Part shown: in pieces, positions 33,811 through 47,107 of the stretch
How positions within the stretch are numbered: the stretch's first letter is position 1
How the letters are laid out: the number at the start of each line of letters is the position of its first letter
NCBI GenBank assembly: GCA_032622095.1
Contig: CP136063.1
Coordinates: 122,222,723 to 122,286,722, forward strand
Origin: Siphonodentalium dalli
Lineage: Eukaryota > Mollusca > Scaphopoda > Gadilida > Siphonodentaliidae
DNA: 64,000 nucleotides
Direction: 5' to 3'
The notes under the pieces: model-generated
What the model was told of the DNA's origin: nothing
Seen by the model: only the letters and a program-made list of their open reading frames with translations
Database searches by the model: none
Translations under genes and position numbers: made by a program

Positions 33811-34690
33811 ATCGATCAGATGACAGTTGCGGTAAACAAATATAACGAAACAAACTGAAAACGGAGAATTTCACATAACTTTTGATGTATATTTTTAAAC
33901 ATTTACGAGTCTGTCTGTTGCCAAATCCATTTGTAATATTTTACTGCTATATTTTCAACTGGAAAATCATTTCGTCCGAATCTTATTTAGATGAACGACA
34001 TACAAAAGTCCATCTGTTATCTGAATCATCTTAAAAGTGTTCCAAAAACTTTTTCCAGAGCTATTGGGTGCTATTGTGTCGAAAATAGCTTGTTTTGAAG
34101 AAGGCGGCCATTTTCGTTTTTTGAGGAATATTTAAAGTTATACAAATATGTTTGAAGTTCAGTACGATTATTTACACTCAACAGACTATAGACACTATTG
34201 ACTACATGAATCAACTGAAAAGAAATCAAATGACGTTTTTTTGTCGATTTTGGCAAATTTAGCAAATTTTTCGAGTATAAAATTACCAAAATCCTTATGT
34301 TTTCTTGATCTCTATTCACTATTGACTCAAACTGGTGCATTACATCGCATCAACATAGTTCCCTTACTCCTTTTTCACAATTTATGGAAGCTATATCGAA
34401 AAAAATCGTTTTTCTTGGTGGCCATCTTGGATTTGTGGCAATATTTAAAATTGCTCAAGGGTGTCAGATGTCCACTCGTAAAATTATTGATAAATATACC
34501 ATAGACTACAAGAATCCGCAGAGAGAAAAAAACTATATACGCCAAAAACAGGTTCAGTGCCCTGGCTGCCGGACTGACACTGTAGTTCAACTTTGGAAGG
34601 AGTTTATCTTTTTGCTGAGCAATGAATAGAATGATAAAGAAAAGGGAAAGACAAAAAAGGTTTTTCTAGATGAAATTATTTTCATTTGAA
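33811..34690. other. Stretch without recognised features
   Basis: AT-rich non-coding DNA after the pseudogene; only short frames and no terminal repeats found. Confidence 0.45.
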
Positions 34691-35095
34691 ACATTTCACC
34701 AATAAATGTGGGCCGCAGGGTGTGCTGATGGATTCAAATTTGAAATACAAGATGGCTGCTGGCAGCCATGTTTTATAACAAATTTCAGAGGACACCCGAA
34801 AGATCCATATGAAGTTTGGTGATGATTGAATAAGGGATGTGGCCTGTAGGCTGTGCCATCTACATATGAAGCTCGGTGACCATGGGATAAGGGATGTGGC
34901 CTGTTAAATCCAAAATGGCCACTGGCAGCAATGTTTTTCTACGAATTTCGAAAAACAAATTGATGGCTCCCATCTACAAGTCACCATGAAGATCCATATA
35001 AAGTTTGGTGATGATCGGATGAGGGATGTGGTGTGTAGGGTGTGCCAAAGGATTTAGTCCATAAAATCAAAGATGACTGTCCATTTCGCAAAAAG
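34691..35095. repeat. Dispersed AAGATGGC/GGCCATG repeat block
   Basis: Three degenerate units contain 'aagatggctgctggcagcca', 'gaagtttggtgatgat' and 'gggatgtggcctgtag'. It is the same family as at 1-960 and 37561-38545. Confidence 0.75.
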
Positions 35096-35245
35096 CGATG
35101 AACCACCTACATCACTTCAGGCTGCGTGTTGTTATTGGGAGACTGTGTTGGAATTTGAACAATATATGTTACTTGCAATTGTTGTGGTACTTTTGAAAAG
35201 TTGTTCAAATGTTCTACTAAAATATACTGGTATATATGATTATAT

Positions 35246-35375
35246 GAAATGACTCGCAGATCAAATGGGGTCATTGGTTTTGACCGGTAGAGTGACAGTT
35301 TGTGTGAATGCCGACATTGTTTAATTACTCTACCTGTCAAAATCCAATGACCCCAATCGATCTGAAAGTCATTTC
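35246..35375. repeat. Imperfect hairpin, arms of about 48 bases
   Basis: The left arm at 35246-35293 contains GGGGTCATTGG and GGTAGAGT. The right arm at 35326-35375 contains ACTCTACC and CCAATGACCCC and ends GTCATTTC, with about 32 bases between. This may be a small foldback element or the remains of a MITE. Confidence 0.6.
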
Positions 35376-37560
35376 TTATGACATTTACTATAAAACCAGA
35401 TTTGAATTGATAAAATCAAAGTTTATCATATTTACATTTACAACATTATTCATATACACAGAGCAACCTTTAATAGAAGATGGCATATCTCTTCATTTTT
35501 ATTTTCTGTATTGGTTCAGAGGTATGTATTAAAAACACACTTTGAGTCCGAGATACCAGTTAATTTACTTGGATAATTTTGAGGAAAGGTGACAGGGAGT
35601 GTTTTTAGAACATTTCAATTTTTTTTATATTGAAATCAATATTTTAAACACTTTTGAGTTAAATGCAAGTATAATACATCTAACGTAATCATAATTTTAT
35701 TATATTATTATTTTTTATAAAGAACATTCTCAAGAGCCAACTTTAATAGCAACAAACTTTTTGTTCTAATGCTGTTCTTCTTTTTGGGGGGGGGGGGGAT
35801 AGTTCTGCAATTGTATGTCATGGGAATATGTGTTTTTGTAGCTGAAGACTTTGCAGAAAGAGATATCGGCCATCTCTAATTGTCAGAATGCTCCATCCTC
35901 ATTTTCAGATTACTGGTGAAAACCTGTACACGGTAAATTTGCAGCTAATTTATTACTGTAACCCGTAAACCATACTGTGAAACATTTGCTTTGACCCGAC
36001 ACCCACATGCTCTAACCCTTCACAAAATGAAAGTGTCAATGGAACTGTAGCTCAACTGGAGAGGGGATAATTTCATGTGTTAGTGTCAATGGAGCAATTT
36101 GTAACTCGGAAAGTTAAATGTCTAAGTATTAAATACATTATTATAAAGTAACAATAGATAAGGGTTATGTTTTAACCCTTTCATGATGAAGCAGCACTGG
36201 AGGAGCATCCACAAGGGAAAATTTGACTGCTCCCATCAAGAAGCCACCTCAAAGAACCATTTGAAGTTTGGTGACAATCAAATGAGGGATGTTGCCTGTA
36301 GGGTGTGACAAAGGATTTAATTATGCAAAGAGTAAAATCCATTTTTCAAATCCATTCAAATAGGGCCATAACTCTAGAACAAAATTAATGGACGAAACCC
36401 GCTGTTAGTAAATACTCTTCCCCAACATTTGATCAACATACCGAAGATCATCGATATCTGACTGTCGATGACCAAGATATAGAACTTCAAAGTTGTTACC
36501 GACGGACAGACTCACAGACACAGCCCATTTATATATCCCCCGCCGAACTTCCTGGAAATTTCCAAAGACAATCCTAGTTTCGTTTGTGGTTCCCATTGAC
36601 TGATAGAAAAGAGGAGTGTATATTCTTGTTTATATATTGACAGGTCTGGTGAGAGAAAACATTAGCACCCATAGATTGAAAATTTGCGAATGCGGATGTG
36701 CGCGAGTGCAATTGCACCCATCTTATAAGAAGGACTGCACCACACTAGTTTAACCTGTGTAATAATCATTGATCCATACCTTGCCAAATTGATAGTTATC
36801 CTGCTTCACTGCAAGAGCCTCGACACAGTAATTTTAGAGCAGATTGACTTCAAACCAAGATTACAGAAAAATCTCACATAACACAAAATCAATAATTGAT
36901 TGGGGACTATTAAGAATGACTAATCAATCAAGTTTACTAGTAATTAATATAAATTAAAAGTTATATATAAACATATTAGGATTAACTCTTGTACTAGAGC
37001 CAATATTAGTAGCAAAATGATGACTGACGGTATGCAGTAATCTTGCCAAACTTACTATATATGCTTCAATAAGAAAAGTTAAGTCCTGAGTCACAGTCCC
37101 TGAACACTGGTAAAAGTTTACTAACTAGTTTCAATCATACTTTCAATAGCTTCAATCACATTAACTGTAACTGAAGCTTTAACAAGAGATGATAGCTCAC
37201 TAGGTTTAGTTTTGTCCAACCTGTGAGCTGCAACTTCATTACTGGTCAAGAGTTCAACAGGGTATCATCATCTAGCTGTATTATCAATACAGCATTCCCA
37301 TCATGAATCAACCTTCAGTTTCATGATGAGTGCTCTGAAAATTATTTCAGGAGCAAAAGACATAGCTAAAAGAGACAGGATAAACTAATACCATGGCTTC
37401 TATCAAAGTGTCATGTCTATGGTGACACTATGCCATACACAACATACGATCTGATCTAAAACTTAAGGTTCTTCAAAGTACAAAAATATGTGCATGTTAA
37501 AAATCCCTACTGACTGTAAAAACAAATACACATATTTGAGAATGTTCCGGTACAAATTAA
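35376..37560. other. Intergenic stretch with a short dispersed-repeat segment
   Basis: No gene seen. A poly-G run lies at 35787-35799. Near 36000-36400 fragments of the AAGATGGC-type family and of the 'gtcaatggagcaat' phrase occur. The rest shows nothing. Confidence 0.5.
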
Positions 37561-38545
37561 ATGAAAGTGTCCATGATACTGTAGAAAGGGGATAATTTGA
37601 TATGTTAGTAAATGGAGCGATTAGGAATGCGGAAAGTTTAAATGTCTAAGTATAATACTAGATGTATCAACATGAAGAGATTTGTATAAAGTAAAATCCA
37701 AGATGGCCGCTGGCAGCCATGTTTTCTAATAAAATTCAAAAACATTTGATAACGCCCATCTAGTAGATCAAAATCAAGATCAATATGAAGTTTGGTGATG
37801 ATCGGATGAGGGAAGTGGATTGTAGGGTGTGCTAAAGGATTTAGTCACACAAAGAGTAAAATCCAAAATGGCTGCCAGTGTCATGTTTTTTAACGAAATT
37901 CGTAAAAATTAGATTACTTCCATCTTGTGGTCATCCTGAATATCCATGTGAAGTTTAGTGCCGATCGGACAAGTAGGGTGTCGACTGTAGGGTGAACCAA
38001 AGGATTTAGTCACACAAAGAGTAAAATCCAAATTGGCAGCTGGCGGCCATGTTGCTTGGCCGAATGACCCCAAAATAACTCGTTCCCATCTACATGTCAA
38101 TATTAACATAAATGACATTGAATTCCATGATGATCTGACAAACAGTACAGCCTGAAGCCTGTGCGAATGGATTTAATTTTGAAATCTAAGATGGCCACTG
38201 GCGGCCATATTTTTTTGATCTGTTGAACACTCTGGCCTGTAGCCCAAGCTAGTGGATTGAATTTTGAAATCCAAGATGGCCACTGGTGGCCATGTTTTTT
38301 GGCCAAATGACCCCAAATGATTCATTCCCGTCTACATGTCAATATCAACAGCCATGACAAATTTCATAATGATCCAACCAAACGTACAACTTGTAGCCAA
38401 TGCCAAAGGATTTAGGCATGTAAAATCCAAGATGGCTGCCCGTGCTAACAGAAATTGTTGATGGATACACACAAGCACACACACAGACGATGGAAACCAA
38501 GCCATGACAATAGCTCCAACTTTACAAAGTAAAGTCAAGTGAATA
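37561..38545. repeat. Dispersed AAGATGGC/GGCCATG repeat block
   Basis: Six or so degenerate units contain 'aatccaagatggccgctggc', 'gccatgttttt' and 'aaggatttagtca'. They end in a (CA)-rich segment near 38465-38485, as in the block at 1-700, to which it is closely similar in order of modules. Confidence 0.78.
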
Positions 38546-38689
38546 AAATATGCTGATATTCATCTGCACCAATTGCTGATCTCAGTTCAAATTTTCAAGA
38601 CTGCTATACACGTACGCATCAGATTTAAATTTGATCAATTTGTGAATTTGATGAAAAAAGCCAATTGGTGTGCATCAGTATCGGTAGAC

Positions 38690-39735
38690 TAATTAATAGG
38701 TAAAATCGAAAAATGACTAATTAAGGGCCATAACTCTATCAAATTTTATCAGGCCAGGCTGGTTTTCGAACTCGTCCGAAATATTCTTGGCAAGTACATC
38801 TATTCCAAATTTTAAACAAATCGGAGGACGTTTGTTGAAGTTATCGCGCTAACGAGCTAAAAATTCACGAAAAATGACTAATTAAGGGCCATAACTCTAT
38901 CAAATTTTATTGGGCCAGGCTGGTTTTCGAACTCGTCCAGGATATTATTGGAAGACACTTATATACCAAATTTTAGTTGAATCGGATGACGTTTGTTGAA
39001 GTTATCGCGCTAATGAGCTCAAAATTCGTACAAAATGACTACTTTATTAAGGACCAACTTTGAAAAAATGACTAATTAAGGGCCATAACTCTATCAAATT
39101 TTATCAGACCAGGCCGGTTTTCGAACTCGTCCAAGATATTCTTGGGAGACACCTATATACCAAATTTCAATCAAATCGGATAACGTTTGTTGAAGTTATC
39201 GCGCTAACGAGCTGAAAATTCGTGAAAAATAACTAATTAAGGGCCATAACTCTATCAAATTTTATCGGACCAGGCTGGTTTTCGAACTCGTCCGAGATAT
39301 TATTGGGAGACACCTATATACCAAATTTCAATCAAATTGGATAACGTTTGTTGAAGTTATCGCGTTAACGAGCTGAAAATTCGTGAAAAATGACTAATTA
39401 AGGGCCATAACTCTATCAAATTTTTATCGGACCAGGCCGGTTTTCGAACACGTCCGAGATATTCTTGGGAGACACCTATATACCAAATTTCAATCAAATC
39501 GGATAATGTTTGTTGAAGTTGTTGCGCTAACGAGCCTAAAATCAGTGAAAAATGGCAAAGGGCCATAACTCTGTAATAAATGTGCATGGATATGTACTCA
39601 CACACCAAAAAAAAATTTTATCCGTCAATAAACGGTTGAGTTATAAGCAAAACAGGCCGCCCGCCCGCCCGCCCTCCGCCGTCCCTCATCAAACTATAAG
39701 TCGAGTTTTGGAAAAAAACTCGACTAAAAATGTAC
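38690..39735. repeat. Tandem array of about 161-base units with GC microsatellite and hairpin tail
   Basis: GGGCCATAACTC recurs at about 38725, 38886, 39080, 39240, 39402 and 39559. Each unit also has GGTTTTCGAACTCGTCC, TATACCAAATTTCAATCAAA and GTTGAAGTTATCGCGCTAAC. One unit is 33 bases longer because of a local duplication. The array ends in (GCCC)n (39655-39675) and then a hairpin AGTCGAGTTTT...AAAACTCGACT (39699-39726). It has the same plan as the arrays at 12766-13709 and 42091-43012. Confidence 0.85.
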
Positions 39736-42090
39736 TTTACATGGTATAAGTAAAAAAAATAATATATTTCTTGAGCATGAACAATATTAAGAGCGTTCAT
39801 TATATTGTCTTGACGACAATATACTATTTACGCGCTGATTACGTTTGGCATATGAGCGGAACTGTATATATTTTGGTGTTCCTTCTGTTGATGGCGATTT
39901 GAACAAATATAAATATTTCTGCAACGAACGCCCGTGCCTTTAATTGGTGCATATAGGCCTAGTAAATAAAGAACATGGGGTCTTATTGCCGCTCATGTTT
40001 GAGCCATGTTCATTAAATTTATGTTTTAACTCGTTTCACTCGAACAAACATAAATGATTTATAGAATAACAACTACGAATTGTATAACGAAGATTTAATC
40101 TAGAAATTCAGGATAACGTTGGCTTCACATGAACTGTGCACATCCTATATAATGTTATCATTAAATAATCATAAAAGACCATTACTATTATGGCATACTA
40201 TAAACATGTATCAGGCAATAAAACAAAATTTTTCAGCCTATATTCTCGTATGTATTGATGATCAACTTTTTCAAAAGCCAATATATAATTGAATGACCTA
40301 CGTTACTATATGCGGGTGGGAGGGTGGGCCCAACATGCACATAAGAAGCTAAACGTAGAATGAGCGCTAAAATCTTGTTTACGTTCAAGCACACTTTAGA
40401 ACATTCGAGAAACTCGTGCTGAATCGAGTCAATTATCAATCAATGCTTATCACGCGTGAACTACTATCGCCAATCACCCAGATATCGCCAATCACCCAGA
40501 TATGCTCCATCGATTTAACCCCCGTCGATCTACTATTTTACATTAACACCCTGCTCTCTAAATAATTCTTCGCTGAACTTCAATAAAGTAATTTATAAAC
40601 TCATATATTTGGCCTGTTAAAATATCAGTCAATCAACATCTATACGTAATGGGACAATTCATGCACTGCACGATAAGCTAACAGAGAGACCAAATTATGA
40701 AAATTACATTTGTCGCTGCACGAGAAACATTATACATGGTGGGCAGAATTGCAACCAAATACTTAAACTTGGTGATGCATTATATATATCGGGTGCGTGT
40801 ACTAGTAAATGGATTATCAGCTCAAATTTACCAAATACAAATCAATAACAACCGCAGTAACGGCATGACGATATGTCAAAATATCCTCCAAATGGTCACA
40901 AATCATCAGTCATGATTATAATCTGTGCCAATGTTCACATAAAAATATGTTCTTTGCCACTGGAAGAACTTTATGTCAAATATTTCATATAAGACGAAAG
41001 TATAGCATGTTTTGTGAGACATCATTGTGTGTTTATGTGTTAATCTATACAAAGCTGGCCATTGTATTGCCTACCGAAAGCCAAAACAGGTAGTCACTGT
41101 GACGTCATTGTTTGTAAACAAAACAAAAAATCTCATCTATTCCCACATACTAGTAAAAATAAATTCTATATTCAGCTACAGCAGATATTCTATATATGTA
41201 GCCAGCTAAAATGAAGACTAAGTAAAAATAAAATTTCCAGCTTACCAACTTCCAGCACAGGTCGGCCAAGATCTTGTTAATTTTCCCAAAATTAATTTCA
41301 GATGAGGTCCGTGTTTGTGCATGTCCAATCTAGCACACACCTGTGGCTTGACTCCCAAATATTTACTGTGTGCCCACAAATGCCCAGAATCGCTTTCTTC
41401 CATTCTTTACGAAATCAAGAAGTGACAAACATCCAAATGTGCATACAAGTCTGAAAACCTGGAAAATATGAACAAAAATAATATGATGTGAATAAATAAA
41501 CATATTTAAAAAATAATTTAAAATCCAAATTTTAAGAAAATTAAAACCAAGTTTGCAACTGACTAAAGCAACAAATATTTTATTTGAATGTTTCAAGAAG
41601 TAACCATGAGGTTAATAGCTAGTTTTCCATATATCGAACTATAATTCATATCACATAAATGCAAGAGCATTCGGGCATATGCCTATGTAAGCAAAATATA
41701 CTTCATGCACGCGAATTATACTCTGAGATCATCTATAGGAATAAACAACATTTCATCAGCCGTGAAAATCGCTCAGGAAAAACAGGAGAATATGGAGATA
41801 GAACACTTTAGTTCTGACGTGACGATGTGCTGTAGCTCTTGTTGGCTTTAGTGTAGACTGGGGATCCTTTAAAAGTTTTAATTTCTAGTCTACATTCAAC
41901 TCTGATTGGCCATTTTCGTGATGCCACATTCATTGACAGGTTGATTAAAAGCATTGTGTACATTTAGCAAATTACACAGGTCCCCAGAACGAAACTTTAC
42001 CCCACCCCCAATAAAACTGAATCCTATAGAAAGGTGTCCAATTTGGTTGAGCCTAATTTTTTATCATCTTTTATCAACTAGTTCAAAATA
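39736..42090. other. Stretch without recognised genes
   Basis: AT-rich. A short direct duplication (ATCGCCAATCACCCAGAT) occurs near 40470-40500. No domain-bearing frames. Confidence 0.5.
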
Positions 42091-43012
42091 CACAAAAACA
42101 AGAGCTACGCTGGGCGTGCAATATACGCCCTCTCTTGGGTCGGCGGAAACTGATAAAACAGGGGCATAACTCTGGTAAAAATTGGCGGACGGAACTCAAA
42201 TTTGAACTTGACCTGTGTTTTGGTGGGAGAAAGTAATATACCAAATTATCATTGAATCCGATAAGCTCTAGTAAAGTTATCATGCGGACAAAAAAAATTC
42301 AGGGATTTTCTAAGTCAAATTACGTCAAATAAGGGGCATAACTCCGGTGAAAATTGACGGACAGAACCCAAATTCGAACTTGAGCTGTCTTTTCTCCTAA
42401 TAAACCAACATACCGAATTTGATTGAAATCGGTTCACTCTAACTAAAGTTATCATCCGGACAACAAATTTCAGGGATTTTCTAAGTCAAATTACGTAAAA
42501 AAAGGGGCCATAACTCTCGCAAAAATTATCGGATTAAAACGAAATTCGGACTTGAGCTGTATTTCGATATATGTAATCCACAAAAAAACGGGTTTTGCGT
42601 ATAAACATTCCAAAATCGAGTTATCATCCGGAAACCAAAAAACATAAGAAAAACTGAATTTTCTGAGTCGAAAAAGGGGCATAACTCTGCCAAAAATGGT
42701 CGGATATACGAAATTTGGATTCATTCCGATAAACTATACTAAAGTTATCATCCGGACAACAAATTTCAAGGATTTTCTAAGTCAAAAAACGTTAAATAAG
42801 GGGCATAACTCCGGTGAAAATTGGCGGGCGGAACCCAAATTCGAACTTGAACTTACTTTTCGGCTAATAAACCCACATACAAAATTTTACTAATTTTGGT
42901 TCACTCTAACTAAAGTTATCATCCGGACAACAGGTTAACGGACGGACGGATGCCCGGACGGACAGACCAATACTATAATACGTCCTTTTTTTCAAAAGGG
43001 CATATAATAATA
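42091..43012. repeat. Tandem-repeat element with head and tail hairpins
   Basis: The head at 42098-42136 folds (GGGCGTGCAATATACGCCC). Then GGGGCATAACTC recurs at about 42161, 42333, 42504, 42676 and 42800, giving units of about 172 bases, the fourth shortened to 124. Units share CGGACAACAAATTTCAGGGA-like ends. The array closes with a GGACGGAC microsatellite (42943-42965) and an imperfect hairpin (CCTTTTTTTCAAAAGG, near 42986). The plan matches tandem-repeat-cored non-autonomous elements known in bivalves; the mobility mechanism is not shown. Confidence 0.8.
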
Positions 43013-43930
43013 TTTAGTACACACATGACTGTAGAAAGATATTTTATTACTCTTCAATTTGATGCATTTCATGTAAAAATAAGTTCAGAAGAACTCTGGT
43101 TATGAGCGCAATTCTGGCACAGACCAGCTGTATTTTCTACCTGTTAACTCGATGTCCGCTAAACTGGGTCAAAGAGTCAGATTTTTACATTGACTCACAC
43201 TTCAAAAACACATTCAACTGACCAGCTATCTCTAATACATTGGCCTATTTCCAGTTGATTGCTCCTTGCTTAGGTGGATAAGGCTATATACCAACATTTG
43301 TACACATTGGGCTTGTTCTTTATTAAAACAATTCTAACAAATGGTGGCTCACAAATAAACAGTTTGCTAATATTCTTGAAGCAACGTTGCTCTCAATTAA
43401 ACAGTCATTCAAGCCTTTCACCAGTTCAGATCATGTACTTTTTATATCAGTTATACATTTCCAATCAATTTGTAGATTTGCTGAGAAAGCTGCTCCCAAA
43501 ATTTCCCTTCAAAAATATGACTAAAGTCATTTTTATCTATCTATATAAAAGCCAAGTATTTGTTTGTGTGTCTGTGTGTTTACCTGTCACGATTTTGTTG
43601 CATTTAAAAAATATCACCCAAATATCTGATTGTGACCAAATTTTGACCAAAAAAAACCAAATGGATTACCTCCAAACTTTTATTTCGAGTAGACACTCAT
43701 CGCAGAACCATGTGAGGAAAAATTATATTACATGTTTATGACAGTATTTTCAAATGTCATGTAATTTCTTTACCTTAAATTTACTAAAAAATTTCATGAA
43801 AATTATGTCTTTGCAGTTTTGTGATATATTAATCAATGTTTTTGATCCCAATAAATTTTTTTTTTTAAATTAAAAATTATCATGTCCTGAGGCACATCTT
43901 AGAATATGACAGGCAATACATTTTATACTG
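43013..43930. other. Stretch without recognised genes
   Basis: AT-rich. The 155-codon frame at 43274-43741 shows no domain and low-complexity codon use, so I do not call it a gene. Confidence 0.45.
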
Positions 43931-44830
43931 ATACTAGCAGGTTAGCCCGCCACTGGCGGCATTCGTCCCATGGCTTTGTTCGAAAAAGCAATTGCAACAG
44001 GTTCCGAGACACTGGTGCTGCATTTGTACCAAATATCGTCAGACACATGACATTTTTATTTTGTTTTTATTTATTTTTATTTTTTAATATGAATTTAATG
44101 TTTTTTTAAATTTAATATTTTTTTTCCCTCAATTGTTTTTTAATTTTTTAATTTTTTTAATTTTTAATTGTTTTAATTAAATTTTTTGTTTCTGGCGGAA
44201 AAATTTACCCGTAGAAATCCCCCCCTTCCTAGGAACGACAGACAACGCATTCTTTGTTTTCTTTTTTTTAACCTGTCCATACCTGTCCTAATGTTGTGAA
44301 ATCTCTCTGCATAATATTTCGAGCGATAACATAGCATTGAATTGAAAACAAACACTTCCCGTCGTGAAATCTCTCTACGATAACATTGAATTGAAAACAA
44401 ACGGAATCTCTCTGCATAATATTTTGAGCGACAGGCTACAGACTCCCGTCATACAGATAAGTAGATAGCGAAAACGACGCTCTTTATATAGACACTGCGG
44501 AAAACGAACGCTCTTTATATATCAACGCTATTAACCCTGAAGTGCCGATTGCGGTGATTTTGATGATTGGGAAGGGAGAAACGGTGCTCTGAGCTTCTCC
44601 AAAACGCGATCACGGCGGTGTCCGTGGGATTTTACACTTATATACAAAATTTGAGCTCAATCTGTCCAACCGTTTTCGATTCCATGAAGTACCCACACAT
44701 ACACACACACACAAACATATATATATATATATACGGAAGTCTCAAAATATATAGTACTAGCAGGTTAGCCCGCCACTGGCGGCATTCGTCTCATGGCTTT
44801 GTTTCAGAAACATGACATTTTTTTAATTTA

Positions 44831-45115
44831 ACCAAATTTCAAGTCGATAGCTCCACCCGTTTCCGAGATCTGGTCTGCGCATGCCCGAAGCTTGCGTCGC
44901 ATGGGCTCGGCGACCCGATAAAATTCGTACCCGGGGAAAGATACATTCACATAGAAAATTTCAAGTCGATAGCTCCACCCGTTTCCGAGATCTCGTCTGC
45001 GCATGCGCTGCACGGGCGTCGCATGGACTCGGCGACCCGATAAAATTTGTACCCGGTGCAAGATACATTCACATAGCAAATTTCAGGTCGATAGCTCCAC
45101 CCGTTTCCGAGATCT
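44831..45115. repeat. CpG-rich block, tandem copies of about 115 bases
   Basis: About two and a half copies of a unit carry AAATTTCAAGTCGATAGCTC, CACCCGTTTCCGAGATCT, GTCTGCGCATGCGC and GGCGACCCGATAAAATT. Related blocks are at about 47205-47510, 49199-49520 and 49620-49830. The CpG content stands out against the AT-rich surroundings. Confidence 0.75.
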
Positions 45116-46649
45116 GCCTTTCTGCATAATATTTCGAGCGATAACATTGCATTGAAATGTCAGACTCCCATCGTGAACCTCAACACGAAGTAAACACGTG
45201 TTTCGAGCGATAACATTGCATTGAAATGACTCCCATCGTGAACCTCAAGACGACGTAAAACACGTGTTGCGTTCTAGGAAATGCACTCAATGCAGATGCT
45301 AATAACGTTGACTTCGTATATATATATATAATGACGTTATTAACCCCGGCCATGCCGTTTGAGCTGATTTTTATGACTGGGAGTGGAGTACGGGTGCTCG
45401 GAGCTTCTGGAAAACGCGTGGACGACATCGTACGTGCTATTTTACCTTTAGATAGGAAGTTTGAGCTCAATCTGTCCAGCCGTTCCCGTCCTAATGTACT
45501 ATTTCGAGCGATAACAATTGTCAGACTCCCATCGTGAACCTCAACACGAAGTAAACACGTGTTTCGAGCGATAACATTGCATTGAAGTCAGACTCCCATC
45601 GTGGACCCCCAAGACGACGTAAACACGTGTTTGTTCCGGTATAACTTTGGAGACTCTGACTTCATATATATATATAATGACGTTATTAACCCCGGCCGTG
45701 CCGTTTGAGCTGATTTCGATGACTGGGAGTGGATAAAGGGTGCTCAGAGCTTCTCGAAAACACATCTACGGCGGTGTCGGTGGGATTTTACACTTACATA
45801 CGAAATTTGATCTCAATCTGTACACGCGTTTTGGATTCTATGAAGTACACACACACACACACACATACACACATATATACGAAGTCTCAAAATATATAGT
45901 ATAGACTAGCAGGTTAGCCCGCCACTGGCGGCATTCGTCCCATGGCTTTGTTTCAGAAACATGACATTTTTGTAATTATTTTGTTTTTATTTATTTTTGT
46001 TTTTTATTTTTGAATATGAATTTAATGTTTTTTAAATTTAATATATTTTGTTTCTGAATTGTTTTTTTATTGTTAATTTTTTTTAATTTTAAATTGTTTT
46101 AATTAAATTGTAAATTGTTTTATTTAATTTGTTTGTTTCTGGCTGAAAAATTTACCCGTAGAAATCCCCCCCTTCCTAGGAACGACAGACAACGCATTCT
46201 TTGTTTCGCGAAATCTCTCTACGATAACATTGCATTGAATTTAAAACAAACGCTTCCCGTCGGGAAATCTGTCTTCGGGTCGTTGTTGTTGGCATCACGG
46301 CTCCCCGAAAACTCTCACATTGCCGAAAACGTGTATTTAGTAATATCGTTGTTGTTGATATTTACGGCTTGGGGGCTATTTTCTTATTTAGCAAGTTTGA
46401 GCTCAATCGGTTCGAGTCTATAAAGGACACACACATATATATGACACTTCCCGTAGGTAGCAAGTTTGAGCTCAATCGGCATTCCCTGGAATTTCCCAGT
46501 AAATATTTAGCAAGTTTGAGCTCAATCGGTTCGAGTCTATAAAGGACACACTCATATATATTTGGCGACATTGCCGTGGGGATGCCCGTTCCTACACGCG
46601 TTTTCGATTCTATGAAGTACCCACATATATACATACATATTAATAGTAG

Positions 46650-46790
46650 ATTGGCAGATTCCAGTAGCTTTATAACGGTATATCTGGGGAGAAATCTGAT
46701 GCTATATTCGTGATTATCTGGGATGATTTCGGTATATACCAAAGGTATATACTGTAAAAACAAAGCGCGCCATCCGTGCTAGCAGGGAAT
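46650..46790. repeat. 140-base module (TTGGCAGATTCCAGTAGC), copy 1
   Basis: It runs from TTGGCAGATTCCAGTAGC to AAAGCGCGCCATCCGTGCT with an internal palindrome GGTATATACCAAAGGTATAT. Further copies lie at about 49902-50040, 59060-59196 and 59538-59672. Confidence 0.8.
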
Positions 46791-47076
46791 AAATTTCGAG
46801 CGATAACGTTTGCGTTCCCGTATAACTATGCAGATGCTAATAACGTTGAATGTGAAACAGACGCTCTTTATAGAGATGCGTCAAAAACAAACGCTCATTA
46901 AATAATCACTCGATTAACCCACGCCGTGCCTTTGCGGTGATTTGAGATTGGAGAACGGGTGCTCTGAGCTTCTCTAAACCACGACCACGGTCGTGTCACG
47001 GTCGTGTCGGTGGGATTTGACACTTACATAGGAAGTTTGAGCTCAATATGTACACGCGTTTTGGATTCTATGAAGT

Positions 47077-47107
<31 letters not shown>

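Noticed and set aside
38690-43012. Regular arrays considered as CRISPR
   Set aside because: Units are 160-170 bases with no short repeat and unique spacer structure, and the DNA is eukaryotic.
43274-43741. 155-codon plus-strand frame
   Set aside because: AT-rich, low complexity, no domain and no neighbouring signals.
46400-46440. GGTTCGAGTCT resembling a tRNA B box
   Set aside because: No matching A box at the right distance and no cloverleaf; the phrase is part of the GTTTGAGCTCAATCGG module.
46362-46763. 133-codon minus-strand frame, partly repeated at 49830-50015
   Set aside because: The shared part is exactly the 140-base repeat module, so the frame is a by-product of the repeat.
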